Assembly: GCA_012295275.1 (NCBI GenBank)
Contig: CM022669.1
Span: 6,687,489 to 6,734,988 of the forward strand
Source: Chrysomallon squamiferum
Lineage: Eukaryota; Mollusca; Gastropoda; Neomphalida; Peltospiridae
DNA: 47,500 nucleotides
Direction: 5' to 3'
Part shown: piece by piece, positions 15,715 to 26,054 of the stretch
Numbering within the stretch: the first letter of the stretch is position 1
Layout of the letters: each line of letters opens with the position of its first letter
Made by a program: the position numbers and the translations under genes
The notes under the pieces: model-generated
Databases searched by the model: none
Seen by the model: the letters and a program-made list of their open reading frames with translations, nothing else
Told to the model about the DNA's origin: nothing

Positions 15715-16858
15715 TCAGAGACTGAAAGCGAGAACATTTTTGTTCCATTTGGTAGGACCAGCAAAAAAAAATTTACTTTTTCGTTTCTTCAGGCAGAATG
15801 TTACAAACCTTTCTCTAGTAGTTTTGAACTGTTTTACTTCATCAAGAAAATCTGGACCGAGAGATGAAATACGTTTCCATAACGATTCATTAAAGTGGTT
15901 GTAAAACACAAAATCAGCCTTCTGATATTTTCTAATAACCTCGATCTGTTGGGCAGTTAAATTCGAAACATCGACATCACGAGATCTGCGTGCCAGTTGT
16001 GGAATGTACAATATGTCTCTGTGTTCCCAGCAAAGTTGTCGCTTGAGAAGAATGAGAGACTCGTCAAAGTATTCTAAAACCATTACCATGTTAAAGTCTT
16101 TATCCAGTTGCTTGAGGTAGTCCTTCACGAACTTCAAGTCCATTATCTTCTTTCGGGGTACACCAAAATCGAATGGTATCCCATTAAAAATAAAGGGATC
16201 CCGGCGCGCTATCCACAATAAACGTCTGTCACTGAGAAAGGCAGACATCAAGGAGACGGTCAGTTTTTTTTTTGTGTTTAATTTCTCTATGCTCGCGTTC
16301 CAGTCAAGTATATTCGTAAATGTATCGGCATATCCGAAATAGTTCAAAGCTGATATTAATCTGGACACTGGTTCTCTTACAATAGCAAAGTAAAACGTGT
16401 TTTTAGGTAGCATTGGTCGTAATGCAGTTCGGTTGTAGACCAAGTGATTGCAAACAATGTTAAACTCTTCTCCTTCAGGAACCGGTATAACCATAGCTTT
16501 GTTGAACTTTAAATCTAAACTGAGAACGTTATCCAGAACCGATCCGCTTGGCTTGTTTGGAAGCATAACGTTAAGGTTGTGCTTTATTGCAAATCTCTGT
16601 AACATTGTAGTCACTGTGGAACTGCCGCACTTGTGAACTTTAAGAAAAGCAATGTTGAACTTTTTGGAGCAGTTCTTTATTTTATTGACTTTTTGGACAC
16701 GGTCGTGGTTTGTCGCTTGATTACGATGAATAAATATCTCGTTCGTCTGATTAATGGCTTCAGAGAGCTCTGCTAAATTCTTCAGCTGCTCGTAGTTGTT
16801 CACTGTGATGCAGAGTTCGCCTACCAGAAACACAGACATGCTGATCGCTAGGATAATT
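15715..16858 (-). CDS. Gal3ST-like sulfotransferase gene 1, main exon
   Basis: Predicted Golgi type II membrane sulfotransferase of the galactose-3-O-sulfotransferase family (Gal-3-O_sulfotr). Known members transfer sulfate from PAPS to the 3-OH of terminal galactose on glycolipids or glycoproteins; the acceptor here is unknown. After a TTTCAG acceptor (intron AG at 16860-16859) the exon begins in phase 2 and encodes an anchor (about IILAISMSVFLVGELCITV), a stem, the 5' phosphosulfate loop FLKVHKCGSSTV, the family block FNIVCNHLVYNR, the 3'-phosphate motif FAIVREPVSRLISALNYFG, EYFDESLILLKRQLCWE and YNHFNESLWKRI. It encodes about 380 residues. It ends early: after KWNKNV a TGA stops the frame about 30 residues before the end of its paralogues. 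The frame stays open upstream to 17085, but that part is A/C-rich low-complexity sequence and the acceptor matches the other copies, so it is treated as intron. Its 5' exon was not found. Confidence 0.88.
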
Positions 16859-17100
16859 CTGAAACGAGAGTAGATATCACATTTATTATTAGTACCAACA
16901 CACGACGGATTAACATAATACAGTAAATCATTCTTCACCAAATATGACATACCATACAGTACACATAACATCAACCGACACCAACTATACACCATAAACA
17001 CCGCACATATCACATCATAATATAGCAAAATACACCGTACATCACACCAAAAAATCAAAACTTCATACCAAAATATACCTTTCAAAACGGCACAATACCA
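16859..17100. other. A/C-rich low-complexity intron sequence
   Basis: The plus strand is rich in ACCATA/ACACC-like words, a degenerate short tandem repeat. It lies directly upstream of the gene 1 acceptor and happens to be open in frame, adding 76 spurious Cys/Tyr-rich residues. Confidence 0.6.
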
Positions 17101-17382
17101 AAATGTATCGAGAAATCATAATTCACAAAACAATACCACACTAATCCATGCAGTTCGAAAAGTAACTACAGCATCAGTAAATGAAAGTGTGTATGATGTA
17201 TTTATGTTTCTATATGTATGTATGTAAAAATGTATCTGCATATGAATGTATGTATATATATGTAAAAATGTATCTGCATATGAATGTATGTATGTATGTT
17301 TCTATGTAGTTGGGTAGGATTCAAGTTATGTAAAAACCTCAATAAATAAAACATTTTTAATAATCAAGATGATGATAATAAG

Positions 17383-17427
<45 letters not shown>

Positions 17428-17879
17428 TAATAATAATAATAATAAATTGAAATCTTTAAGAATTTATTTTTCTAACTGTATATTTAGTTGAATATCAATA
17501 CAGTTTTATCACAGAAGAAAGCAACAATGAAAATCCATGTATTGTTACAGGTTTGATACTTCAATATTGTCCTTCTGTTGTTTGGTATAATCTCTCAGTC
17601 TTAAACGTTTATCGTACAAATTCCGCAATGAAAACAGGTTTCATGTTTAGATTCTAGACTCATGTCTGTATTTCCCCACATAATTCTTCTGTAATTTATC
17701 TGTACACGTTATGTAACAAATTAATAACACCAACAACGAAACAGTCTCCTGTATAAGTTCTGATTTCAAAAATATATTTGTTACGACGTTATCACTACCT
17801 TCTGTATCAGCTGTTTCACGTTAAACATCAGCAATTAGGAAGTTTCTGTTGGAGTCAAATATTTTTTTAATATATTCCC
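17101..17879. other. Spacer between Gal3ST-like genes 1 and 2
   Basis: Contains a two-copy duplication of a roughly 50-bp ATGT-rich unit (about 17210-17300, each copy with TGTATCTGCATATGAATG) and (AAT)n at about 17384-17446. The minus-strand frame at about 17560-17645 (NLFSLRNLYDKRLRLRDYTK) vaguely resembles the C-terminal ends of Gal3ST-like proteins, but it is too short to call. The 5' exon of gene 1 may lie here; no matching donor was found. Confidence 0.5.
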
Positions 17880-19201
17880 TTATGTACTCAAGATTTTTAG
17901 CCTTGCTCTTATCGTCAGTTTTCTGTGCAAAATAAGCTCCTGTTCAAACAAAAGATCACATTCTTCTCTGGAAAAAGTAAAACTCTTATTCCACCTGTTA
18001 CCGTGAACAACAATCGGTTTATTGTTAAGAGTTTTTCCGCAGAATAACGCAACCTTCATCCGTGACGCCCTAAACTGATTTACTTCGTCCACAAAGTCTG
18101 GACCAGCAGCAGAAATGCGCCTCCAAAGTGTTTCGTTGAAATGGTTGTAAATCAAAAACTCCGCCATTTGATTCTCTTTGATAACAGCAGTTTCCTGAGT
18201 AGTTAAGTCAGAAGGGGAGACAACTCCGCTTTTCACAAAGTTAAGCTTTGGGACGTAAACGATGTCCTTGTGGTCCCAGCACAGCTGTCGTTTTAGAAGA
18301 ATCATAGATTCGTCGAAGTATTCCATAACCATTACAAGCTGAAAATCGTCATCTAACTGTTTAACGTACTCACGAACGAACTTCAAATCGTTTACCTTTT
18401 TTGGAGGTATTCCGAAACTTATAGCGACGCTGTTGAAGAAATATCTATTATTCGTAGCCAGGTGCACCAGGTATTTTTCTTTGAGAAACTTTGACATAAG
18501 AGAGGGCGACATTTTTAGATCATTCACAGGAATTTTAAAATCAGGTGTAGAACTTTCTCTGTTTTTTTTATGCATTGCCTTGACGAGTGATCTGGAGAAG
18601 CCAAAGTAGGCGAAGGCTGATATTAACCTAGCGACTGGCTCTCTAACAATGGCAAAATAAAACGTGTCTTTGGGAAGCAAGTTCTTGAAAGACATCTTTG
18701 TTGTACACTACTATGTGATTGAAAAGCATGTTGAAACTTTGCCCTGCAGGCGGCGGGATAATTCTACGCATTTTGAATGACGAACTTAAACCGATAACAT
18801 TTTCCAAATTGGATCCTGTTTCTTTGTTTGGAAGAACAACGTTCAGATTACGAATCAGTGCGAACCTCTGTAACATCGTCGTCACCGTGGAACTGCCGCA
18901 CTTGTGCACTTTCAGAAAAGCCACGTTTAGTTTGAACGAACAACTCTGTGGTTTTGTAGGTTCTTGATCTCGATAAATCTCCTTACCAGACACTGTATTT
19001 TCGAATGAAGTTGGTGTGTAGTTTGAATTTGCAAACGGTGTTCGGTGATGAACATTGGACTGAAAACGTAAACTCTCTTTCGTTTCGCAAGTAAGGCATT
19101 CGTTAGATAAATACATCGTAGCTGCAAAACGTCTGATGCTGAAATCATTTCTTGTTACAGTGAAAATGGTTGACAGGAATATAAGCAGTAGTAAAAGCAA
19201 C
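17880..19201 (-). pseudogene. Gal3ST-like sulfotransferase gene 2, frameshifted
   Basis: Second family member in the same orientation as gene 1. The exon starts at 19201 after a TTTTAG acceptor in phase 2, like the other copies. It encodes an anchor (LLLLLIFLSTIFTV), a stem, the PAPS loop FLKVHKCGSSTV and FNMLFNHIV, then runs off frame near 18690 to a stop at 18643. The downstream frame (18695 to 17880) continues with LLPKDTFYFAIVREPVARL, EYFDESMILLKRQLCWD, YNHFNETLWRRI and a full C-terminus ending at a TAA. Compared with genes 3-5, the stretch between FNHIV and TFYF is four bases longer: a codon-sized insertion (HIVVYN for HIVYN) plus one extra base near the CTTGCTTCCC stretch. It is a pseudogene if the base is real; an assembly or sequencing error would make it an intact gene. 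The catalytic motifs on both sides are preserved, which suggests a recent lesion. Confidence 0.85.
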
Positions 19202-19374
19202 CTAAAATGAAATGGAATAACAGGGAAATAATATATACGTACATGTACTATAATTAAATAAAAAAGTTAATATAGCTATACAAACAGGACCATCGATGAA
19301 AATACAACACAAACAAATATTTATATGTCAACATTTAGAGACAAAAACAAATATTCACACATATAATTTTTCAC

Positions 19375-19493
<119 letters not shown>

Positions 19494-19616
19494 GTATCTA
19501 TCTAATTATACATCTATCTATTAGCTATCGTTTTGTCTCTCTGTCTCTCTATCTGTCTGTCTGTGTATCTCTCAAATCTTTATATAAGAACAAACTATAA
19601 AAGACATCATACTTAC

Positions 19617-19730
19617 CTCTTGTAACCATACTTCAGTGGAAAAGTAGAATCAGTTTTGATAAATAATTTAATATTTAGCACTGTTATAAAGGTCGATACA
19701 CATCGCGTATCTAAAAGCATAACCATCAGT
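19617..19730 (-). other. Candidate 5' exon of gene 2
   Basis: On the minus strand an open frame ending ...LKYGYKR meets a near-perfect donor (AG followed by GTAAGTATG; intron GT at 19616-19615). It leaves two bases, the phase needed by the exon at 19201, giving a 415-bp intron. The joined protein would carry a basic segment (KYGYKR) just before the leucine-rich anchor, as expected for a type II topology. A TTTTAG acceptor near 19725 could start it. It is not similar in sequence to the exon found for genes 3-5, and no in-frame ATG is visible. Confidence 0.4.
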
Positions 19731-20208
19731 TTTCAGCTTGAGAGAAATTCAAAGTTGAAGAATTTCAAATAATTTACAAAGTAAGGTTCTTTTTCATTCG
19801 CCGTTATTCTTGTCTTGTCCGTTATAATATAATCTTCTGTCACGTGATATTATTGCTTCCGGTAGGTCCAGCTGCACCATCACACATACAGAGGAAGAGT
19901 CTCAAAACTGAATTTATTGAGAATACTTAATTTTCTGCTTTAACCAATGATTGTCTAACATTAGTAACGAAACACATTTAATAGAATAAATACAATCTTT
20001 AAGAAATTACTAAGATAGATATATATAGATATAGACATAAATAGGTAGATAGATAGATGGATATACAGATAGGTAGATAGATAGATATAATTTTTGTTTC
20101 TTCAAAATTTAAGTGTCAGATGGTTTGAGAAAAGTATACTTACTTTATTACTTTTTTCCGAGTGTAAAATATACTTAGTATTTTCGTCCATATATATGTA
20201 GTCTGCAA

Positions 20209-20257
<49 letters not shown>

Positions 20258-20422
20258 GTAATAGTGATGATGATGATGATAATAATAATAATAATAGAAA
20301 TAGCATCTGTCTTTCATAGTGTGTATCTATATACATGATACACACATTATATACATACATACAAACATACATACATACATACATAAACGATATAAAGGAA
20401 AATTATAGATTATAGGCCCCCA

Positions 20423-20423
<1 letters not shown>
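19731..20423. repeat. TAGA, TAA and ACAT simple repeats
   Basis: Unique-looking sequence to about 20010, then degenerate (TAGA)n to about 20090, (TAA)n at about 20209-20258 with GAT triplets after it, and (CATA)n at about 20350-20385. No gene. Confidence 0.75.
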
Positions 20424-20521
<98 letters not shown>

Positions 20522-20758
20522 CACACACACACACACAGACACACATGTATATTTCTGGTAAGATCAATTTATTAATGGAAATAAATACAAACGTTTCCAA
20601 AAAAAAAAAAAAAATATATATATAGTTTAATATATGATTTCTTTTGTCCACCTAATCTATAATTTTCCTAATCTATAATGAATGAATACTTAAGAAAATG
20701 ATATAACGGAAAATTATAGATTAGGCGGACACAAGAAATCATATATTAAACTATATAC

Positions 20759-20844
<86 letters not shown>

Positions 20845-20961
20845 TTCTGGGAAGATCAATTTATTAATGGAAGTAGTAAATACATACTGTTTCAAAAAAT
20901 AAAAAAAAAATATAGTTTAATATATGATTTCTTTTGTCCGCCTAATCTATAATTTTCCGTT
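20424..20961. repeat. (CA)n plus fold-back repeat unit, duplicated
   Basis: Two copies of a composite unit: a (CA)n array (20424-20513 and 20781-20841), a conserved stretch containing AAGATCAATTTATTAATGGA (near 20560 and 20852), an A run, and a roughly 48-bp block from TATAGTTTAATATATG to CCTAATCTATAATTTTCC (20621-20668 and about 20913-20961). A third copy of the last block lies inverted at about 20708-20756. It forms, with the first, a hairpin with 48-bp arms and a loop of about 40 bp. This resembles a fold-back or MITE-like element; no coding capacity. Confidence 0.8.
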
Positions 20962-21382
20962 ATATCGTTTTCTTAAGTATTCATTCGTCGCACTGAACAC
21001 AGTAACTATGGATCTGAATATTAACTCTACAGATGTCGAGCAGCCGCGTCTGTCTAGCGAGTGGAATTCGTTCGCAATGTGTATATAATATAATTTGTGT
21101 GTCTTTCTAATGGAAGGGTTTCTTTAAATTTTGTTTCAGCTTCTTTCTTATATTGTTCTTTTATTTCATTTTTATTTTTCATTTAAGATTTTTCTTTTTT
21201 TTTTTTTGTTCTTTAATTAATTCAGTATTTTTTTTTTTTTGTTTTGTTAAATTACTTTCTTTAACGTTTTCCATTCGTTTTGTAATTAAAACAGTTACAA
21301 CGTATCCTCGATACTTGAGTTAAGTTATCAACGACTGTATTTTATTTAATACTGCAATTACTACTACTAAACTATGTCTACA
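20962..21382. other. Non-coding with a short GC-richer open frame
   Basis: 21008-21088 (plus) reads as a 26-residue frame beginning MDLNINSTDVEQPRLSSEW with one sequon. Its composition is less AT-rich than its neighbours and could be a lost or isolated first exon, but no good donor follows and no family is recognised. The rest is T-rich. Confidence 0.3.
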
Positions 21383-21440
<58 letters not shown>

Positions 21441-21690
21441 TCCAAAAATATGATAATATGTTGATCATGTCGATGACAATGTTGATGATGATGATGATGA
21501 TAATGTTGATGAAGATGATAATAATGATAAGGCATGGATCGACAACTATGAAGGTAATTATGATCACACTAATGATAACGACATTGAAGATGACGATAGT
21601 GATAATGATGATAGTGATATTCAATATGATGATGATGATGATTAGGTGACGAGAACGGTGATGATGATGAAGGTAGACAATAACAACGAT
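21383..21690. repeat. (TAA)n and (GAT)n triplet arrays
   Basis: (TAA)n at about 21383-21440, then interrupted ATG/ATGATG/GATAAT triplets to about 21690. The long Met/Ile and poly-Asn frames are artefacts. Confidence 0.9.
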
Positions 21691-22315
21691 GACGTGCATC
21701 CACAAAAAAAGTAGATTCTCTGTCAGCTAGCTAACAAAACTCTTCACAACACCGGTTTGCAAGAACAGTTTAGAGGTGTGGACATAAACACGCAACAGCT
21801 GCTTTTATACGCTTTCTGTTTGATTAGACAATTTTATCTCTCTGTGTGAATTTTCAAAATATAACAAATCAATTCTATTTCATTTAATAATAATACTAAA
21901 GTGTCGTTTGCGTCTTCGTGCGTTTTTTTCTTTTCTTTTAAGCTGCTTTCATTCAAAGAATCCAGTCATATCATTTAAAATTAACAAAACAACAAGTAAG
22001 AAGAACAAAACACAGAGACAGACACACATACGCTCAAACACATATGCACTAATACGTATTTGAAAATCTCAAGAACTTACCATCATTTTCCAGCTTACTG
22101 ATGTGATGACGACACAAGCAAAGAAAATCGCCGAATAAAATAAGTTTAAGCCGAGATTGCTTGTCTTTTGAATCGCGTCAGATGTTATTTTCTTATTTAT
22201 TGACTTACCAGTTGGATTCTTTAGCTACATTCGCGTAGTCATCACAGGCCTACCTATGATTTTCAGCTGCTTCCAATAATCGCTTTTGATGTTATTATTA
22301 TTGATATTAGGGTAA
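21691..22315. other. Non-coding, nothing recognised
   Basis: AT-rich unique-looking DNA. No splice-flanked conserved frame was recognised. Confidence 0.45.
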
Positions 22316-22540
22316 ATTAGAGTGCCGGGAAAAACTCCTGTGACAGCCAGATATCAGCCGTTTGGTAAAAACATCAGCAATATCTTTACCGGACGAAAGC
22401 TATTTGGACAAAACTTCGGCCCAGCAATACATCTGTCAGAAAAATCCCTGTCGGTCATAGCCCCTGTGAACAAACATATTCCAGACAAAACCCTAATGTC
22501 CAAAACCATTGTTGGACATGTCAGCTTTAACCAATAAATA
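22316..22540 (-). repeat. Degenerate ~25-bp tandem repeat (TTTTGTCCGACA-like)
   Basis: Read on the minus strand, words resembling TTTTGTCCGACATG recur about every 20-25 bases (for example GGTTTTGTCTGGAAT, TTTTTCTGACAGATG, AGTTTTGTCCAAAT, CTTTCGTCCGG). The same word family appears on the plus strand at 23206-23440. The 71-residue plus-strand frame here is a by-product. Confidence 0.5.
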
Positions 22541-23154
22541 AATAAAACTTGTTTTATATTTTTAATTACTATATGAATAAAACTTGTTTTATATTTTTCA
22601 TTATACTAAATTATATAAATGTGATCTGTATCAAATGGCAATCATGACTTTTACTACTACTACTACTATTATTTATTTATTATTTTTTTTAATCTTGTTT
22701 ATTATTATTACTACTACTACAAAAACTACTACTACTACTGCTATTATTTATTTATTTATCTTTATTATTATTATTATGGTTGTTGTTGTTGCTGCTGCTG
22801 TTGTTGTTTTCCTATTACTGAGACCGCCTCTGTCGTCAATCTAACCAGTAGTGATTGGGTCTATTGTTCATACATTCTGCCAATCAACGAATCTGGCATG
22901 ACGTCTGCTTCTGTTTTGTATAAACTGCTGTCAGAAAGCGTGCCCGTCGTAGACGTGGTTCACACCAGCTTGCTCTGATTAGCACAGTTTTGTTTGTTTT
23001 TTTCAAGGTTCAAGTCGTGCTGCTGCTGGCCCACTGTCTAACGACAGGTGTGTCAGGAGACATCGTGGTCTGATCAACAAGTACTTTTCTCAGTTACTCA
23101 CAGTTTCCAGCGATGAAAGCAGTCTTGAAGACAGTCAAATAGAAGAAATTAAAA

Positions 23155-23188
<34 letters not shown>

Positions 23189-23205
23189 TAAAATTTTTTT
23201 TTTTT
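22541..23205. other. Small duplication, triplet repeats, unique DNA
   Basis: AATAAAACTTGTTTTATATTT is present twice (about 22541 and 22574). (ACT)n and (TTA/TTG)n triplets occupy about 22654-22806, and (TAA)n lies at about 23154-23186. Between them, 22840-23150 is of higher complexity but has no recognisable exon. Confidence 0.5.
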
Positions 23206-23440
23206 TTTAAAGTAGGTTTTCACCTTGTTTTGATCGGGAAGGGTTTGGCGTAGGTTTTATCTGACATGGAGTTTACCTTCATTTTGTCCGACAGATGTTT
23301 TGCCCATGTTTTGTCAAGATGTTGATTTTTTTAATAGGTTTTTTTTGTTTGTTGTGTTTTTTCATGTTTGGTTCAGCAAGGGCTTTACCCAGGTTTGATA
23401 TGTCATGGACAGTTATATTCTCGAGTTTTGGGGGAGATTC
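23206..23440 (+). repeat. Degenerate ~25-bp tandem repeat, opposite copy
   Basis: Repeated words such as GTAGGTTTT, TTATCTGACATGG, ATTTTGTCCGACAGATG and GTTTTGTCAAGATG occur with a period near 25. The family is the one seen inverted at 22316-22540. Confidence 0.5.
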
Positions 23441-23597
23441 TTTTCTTGTTGTTGTTGTTTTTATTATTATTATTATTATCATTAGAATTTTTTTCTTATA
23501 TGATTCAATGTATATGTTTTCTTTTTCTTTTAATTCTTGGAATATTTCATTCTCTTTTTTTTTTTTTTTTTTTTCTCTCACCTATCTATACACCTAC

Positions 23598-23599
<2 letters not shown>

Positions 23600-23651
<52 letters not shown>

Positions 23652-23720
23652 CCACATCCACACACACACACAGCCACATCCACACACACACTCGCACTCA
23701 CAATCACACTCTAAACCTGC
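23600..23720. repeat. (CA)n microsatellite with GCCACATCC interruptions
   Basis: A perfect (CA)n tract at 23600-23650, then CACA blocks separated twice by GCCACATCC, then CACTC variants. A long T run precedes it (about 23556-23573). Confidence 0.95.
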
Positions 23721-24824
23721 TTTGAAAATTAAACGAATGTCTATGACGCATTTCCCTAAGAAGCTTATAACATATGTGCGTTTACTTTCATTAGTCTTCT
23801 AAAGTGAATTTTAAAATTTATTATTTAGCTGCTTAATCCTTTGTAACGAGTTGACTAGCTCTGTGAAATTCTAGGAACATATTTAATGTAACACGTGTCA
23901 GAAAGCAGTATACGAATCTGTTTGTGTCTACACAGAGCTGGAAATACAGAGGCGTTCTTTCGGTTCAAGTACAATTTAAGACGTAGAGACTTTGCCTTTC
24001 AATTCACAAATAGCATTTCTGCAAACGACAACAATGGAAGTGTTGAATACGCCAACATTGCACTGTTTCTGTGTTATTCAAACTGATGTCTCTGAGATTT
24101 GACTGCTGTACTATGTTAAAGGGTTAGAACGTCTGAACTGAGTACAGTTGTGTTGTTTTAATTATTACATCTTTCTTATCTCGTGCTACAAAGTGTTAAC
24201 TTTGCGCATGTCACGGTAACCGGACATATGAAAGTGTCTGAAGAAGGAAGGCGCTTAGATTCAATGCAGTTTCTCTCCAATAAATTTCATAATCTAATAT
24301 TTATTAATGACAAAACATGCGTTGACACGAAATTGTAGATAAACATATAAATTAATTTTCATGAACCATTGTTGATGCTAATACATTGTTTCTGATGTCA
24401 CCGTTGCCATAGATACACAGGGCGTGATTTTCATTTGCAAAATGGTGATAAATTTAACATCAATATTTTAATTTACTTCTTTGTTTGTTAAATCGTTTCT
24501 TTCTATAACTGCTATGGATTTAGTTTTTATTTTTTTATTGTTTATTTTATTTTATTATTTTTTGTTTCAATTACTGAAGAATAGTTTTTTTATTTATTTA
24601 TTTATTTTTATTTTTTTATTTGGGCATAACAGATTATAATTATTTCATATAGAATGAAATAAAATAACTTTCTTTGTTTTGAATCGTACCATTTTGCATT
24701 TTCTATTCAGTAGAAATTTTAGGATTCTGAAAACCAAGTTGATGTTAAACATTCAACATATACACGATGAACTTTCCTCTTTTTTATATTTTTTATTTAT
24801 TTATTTAGATTTTTTATTATTTTA

Positions 24825-24875
<51 letters not shown>

Positions 24876-25872
24876 ATTTTTGCATTATTTTGGCTTAATT
24901 TTTGCATTATACAGAAATTGCAAAAAATATATTTGAAATACAACTACTTTAATGCAAAAAATGCTTCTATTTAGTAATAAAATGCTATGGAAATTTTATG
25001 TTCGCTACTAAATGAATTTATAAGACATTTTAAAATAAAGAACATAATTTAACAAATAAAAATAAATCTGGAGCGCTTAGGAGCCCAACTAAATAATAAT
25101 AATAAAATGTAAAATCAATTCTTCAAAATATTCTTAAAGGTCAGGAGAAAGCTCAGTCAGTTGTGACTTTTTTATATTGTGATTTTTAATTTATAATTTG
25201 TGATCAAAATTCCTCTTTTTGGAAAGTGAATTACTTCTTAATTTTCTTCTATATTAATGAAGTTAAATTTTCCGTAGTTAATACCAGTCATTTATCAGTT
25301 TTATTCTACTACATACAACATATTTAGTAGCTGTCCCAGAGAGCAATGATACAAAATCAGAAGCAGTAAGAAATGTTGTTCTTGTTCTTACTGTTGTTTT
25401 GTCTTGGTACTTTTTAAAAGTCTATGTTTATGTTACGTCATACATATGGATACTGATCCACACTAACAAGAACAACAACAAGAATAAAAATAACAATAAC
25501 AATGAAAAATAAGAAAGAAAAAAAAAAAAAACGACGGTGACTGGATAATAAAACCTTACTGTATATGTTTCTAAGGTGATATGGTGTGACCATTGGTGCC
25601 AGTCTAAAGAGACTTATTGTAAAACCTGTTTTCAAAGTGTTTCGAATCGATCCTTACGATGTGTTCTGTTACAATATTTCTTTGTTTATTTCAGTGTTTA
25701 TTTTGTTGTTTATCTGCAATAAAATGTCAATTATTCTAAAGATTTTGTTTTCCAGTAGCATTAAAATTTAACCGTCTTCATATAACAAAATAAAAGCAAT
25801 TAATTTTAATATTTAGCTAGATTCACAGATATTTTTAAGACGTCATTTTTTCTTTCTTTCTTTCTTTCTTTC

Positions 25873-25939
<67 letters not shown>

Positions 25940-26054
25940 GATGTAAGATAAAAAAAAAACTGACATCTTCAGTTTAATAATTAATGTCGTGAAGTTAATT
26001 TAGCCAAACGTATTTTTTATTTTATTTTTTTCATTTCTTCTTTCTTGTCATTAT
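23721..26054. other. Spacer upstream of gene 3's 3' end
   Basis: Contains TTTA-rich sequence (24590-24620), (TTA)n at about 24829-24875, (TTTC)n at about 25852-25875 fused to (TTA)n at about 25877-25938, and a T-rich 3' flank for gene 3. On the minus strand, AATAAA-type poly(A) signals are present within about 40 bases after the gene 3 stop. No other gene was recognised. Confidence 0.5.

Noticed and set aside
16859-17085. 76-residue N-terminal extension of gene 1
   Set aside because: A/C-rich low-complexity DNA beyond a conserved acceptor at the same position and phase as in the other four copies.
17560-17645. Gal3ST C-terminus-like frame on the minus strand between genes 1 and 2
   Set aside because: About 30 residues with only weak, charge-driven similarity and no neighbouring motifs.
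21367-21705. Poly-Ile, poly-Asn and poly-Leu frames over TAA/TTA arrays
   Set aside because: Triplet-repeat artefacts; the same occurs at 12.9, 20.2 and 24.8 kb.
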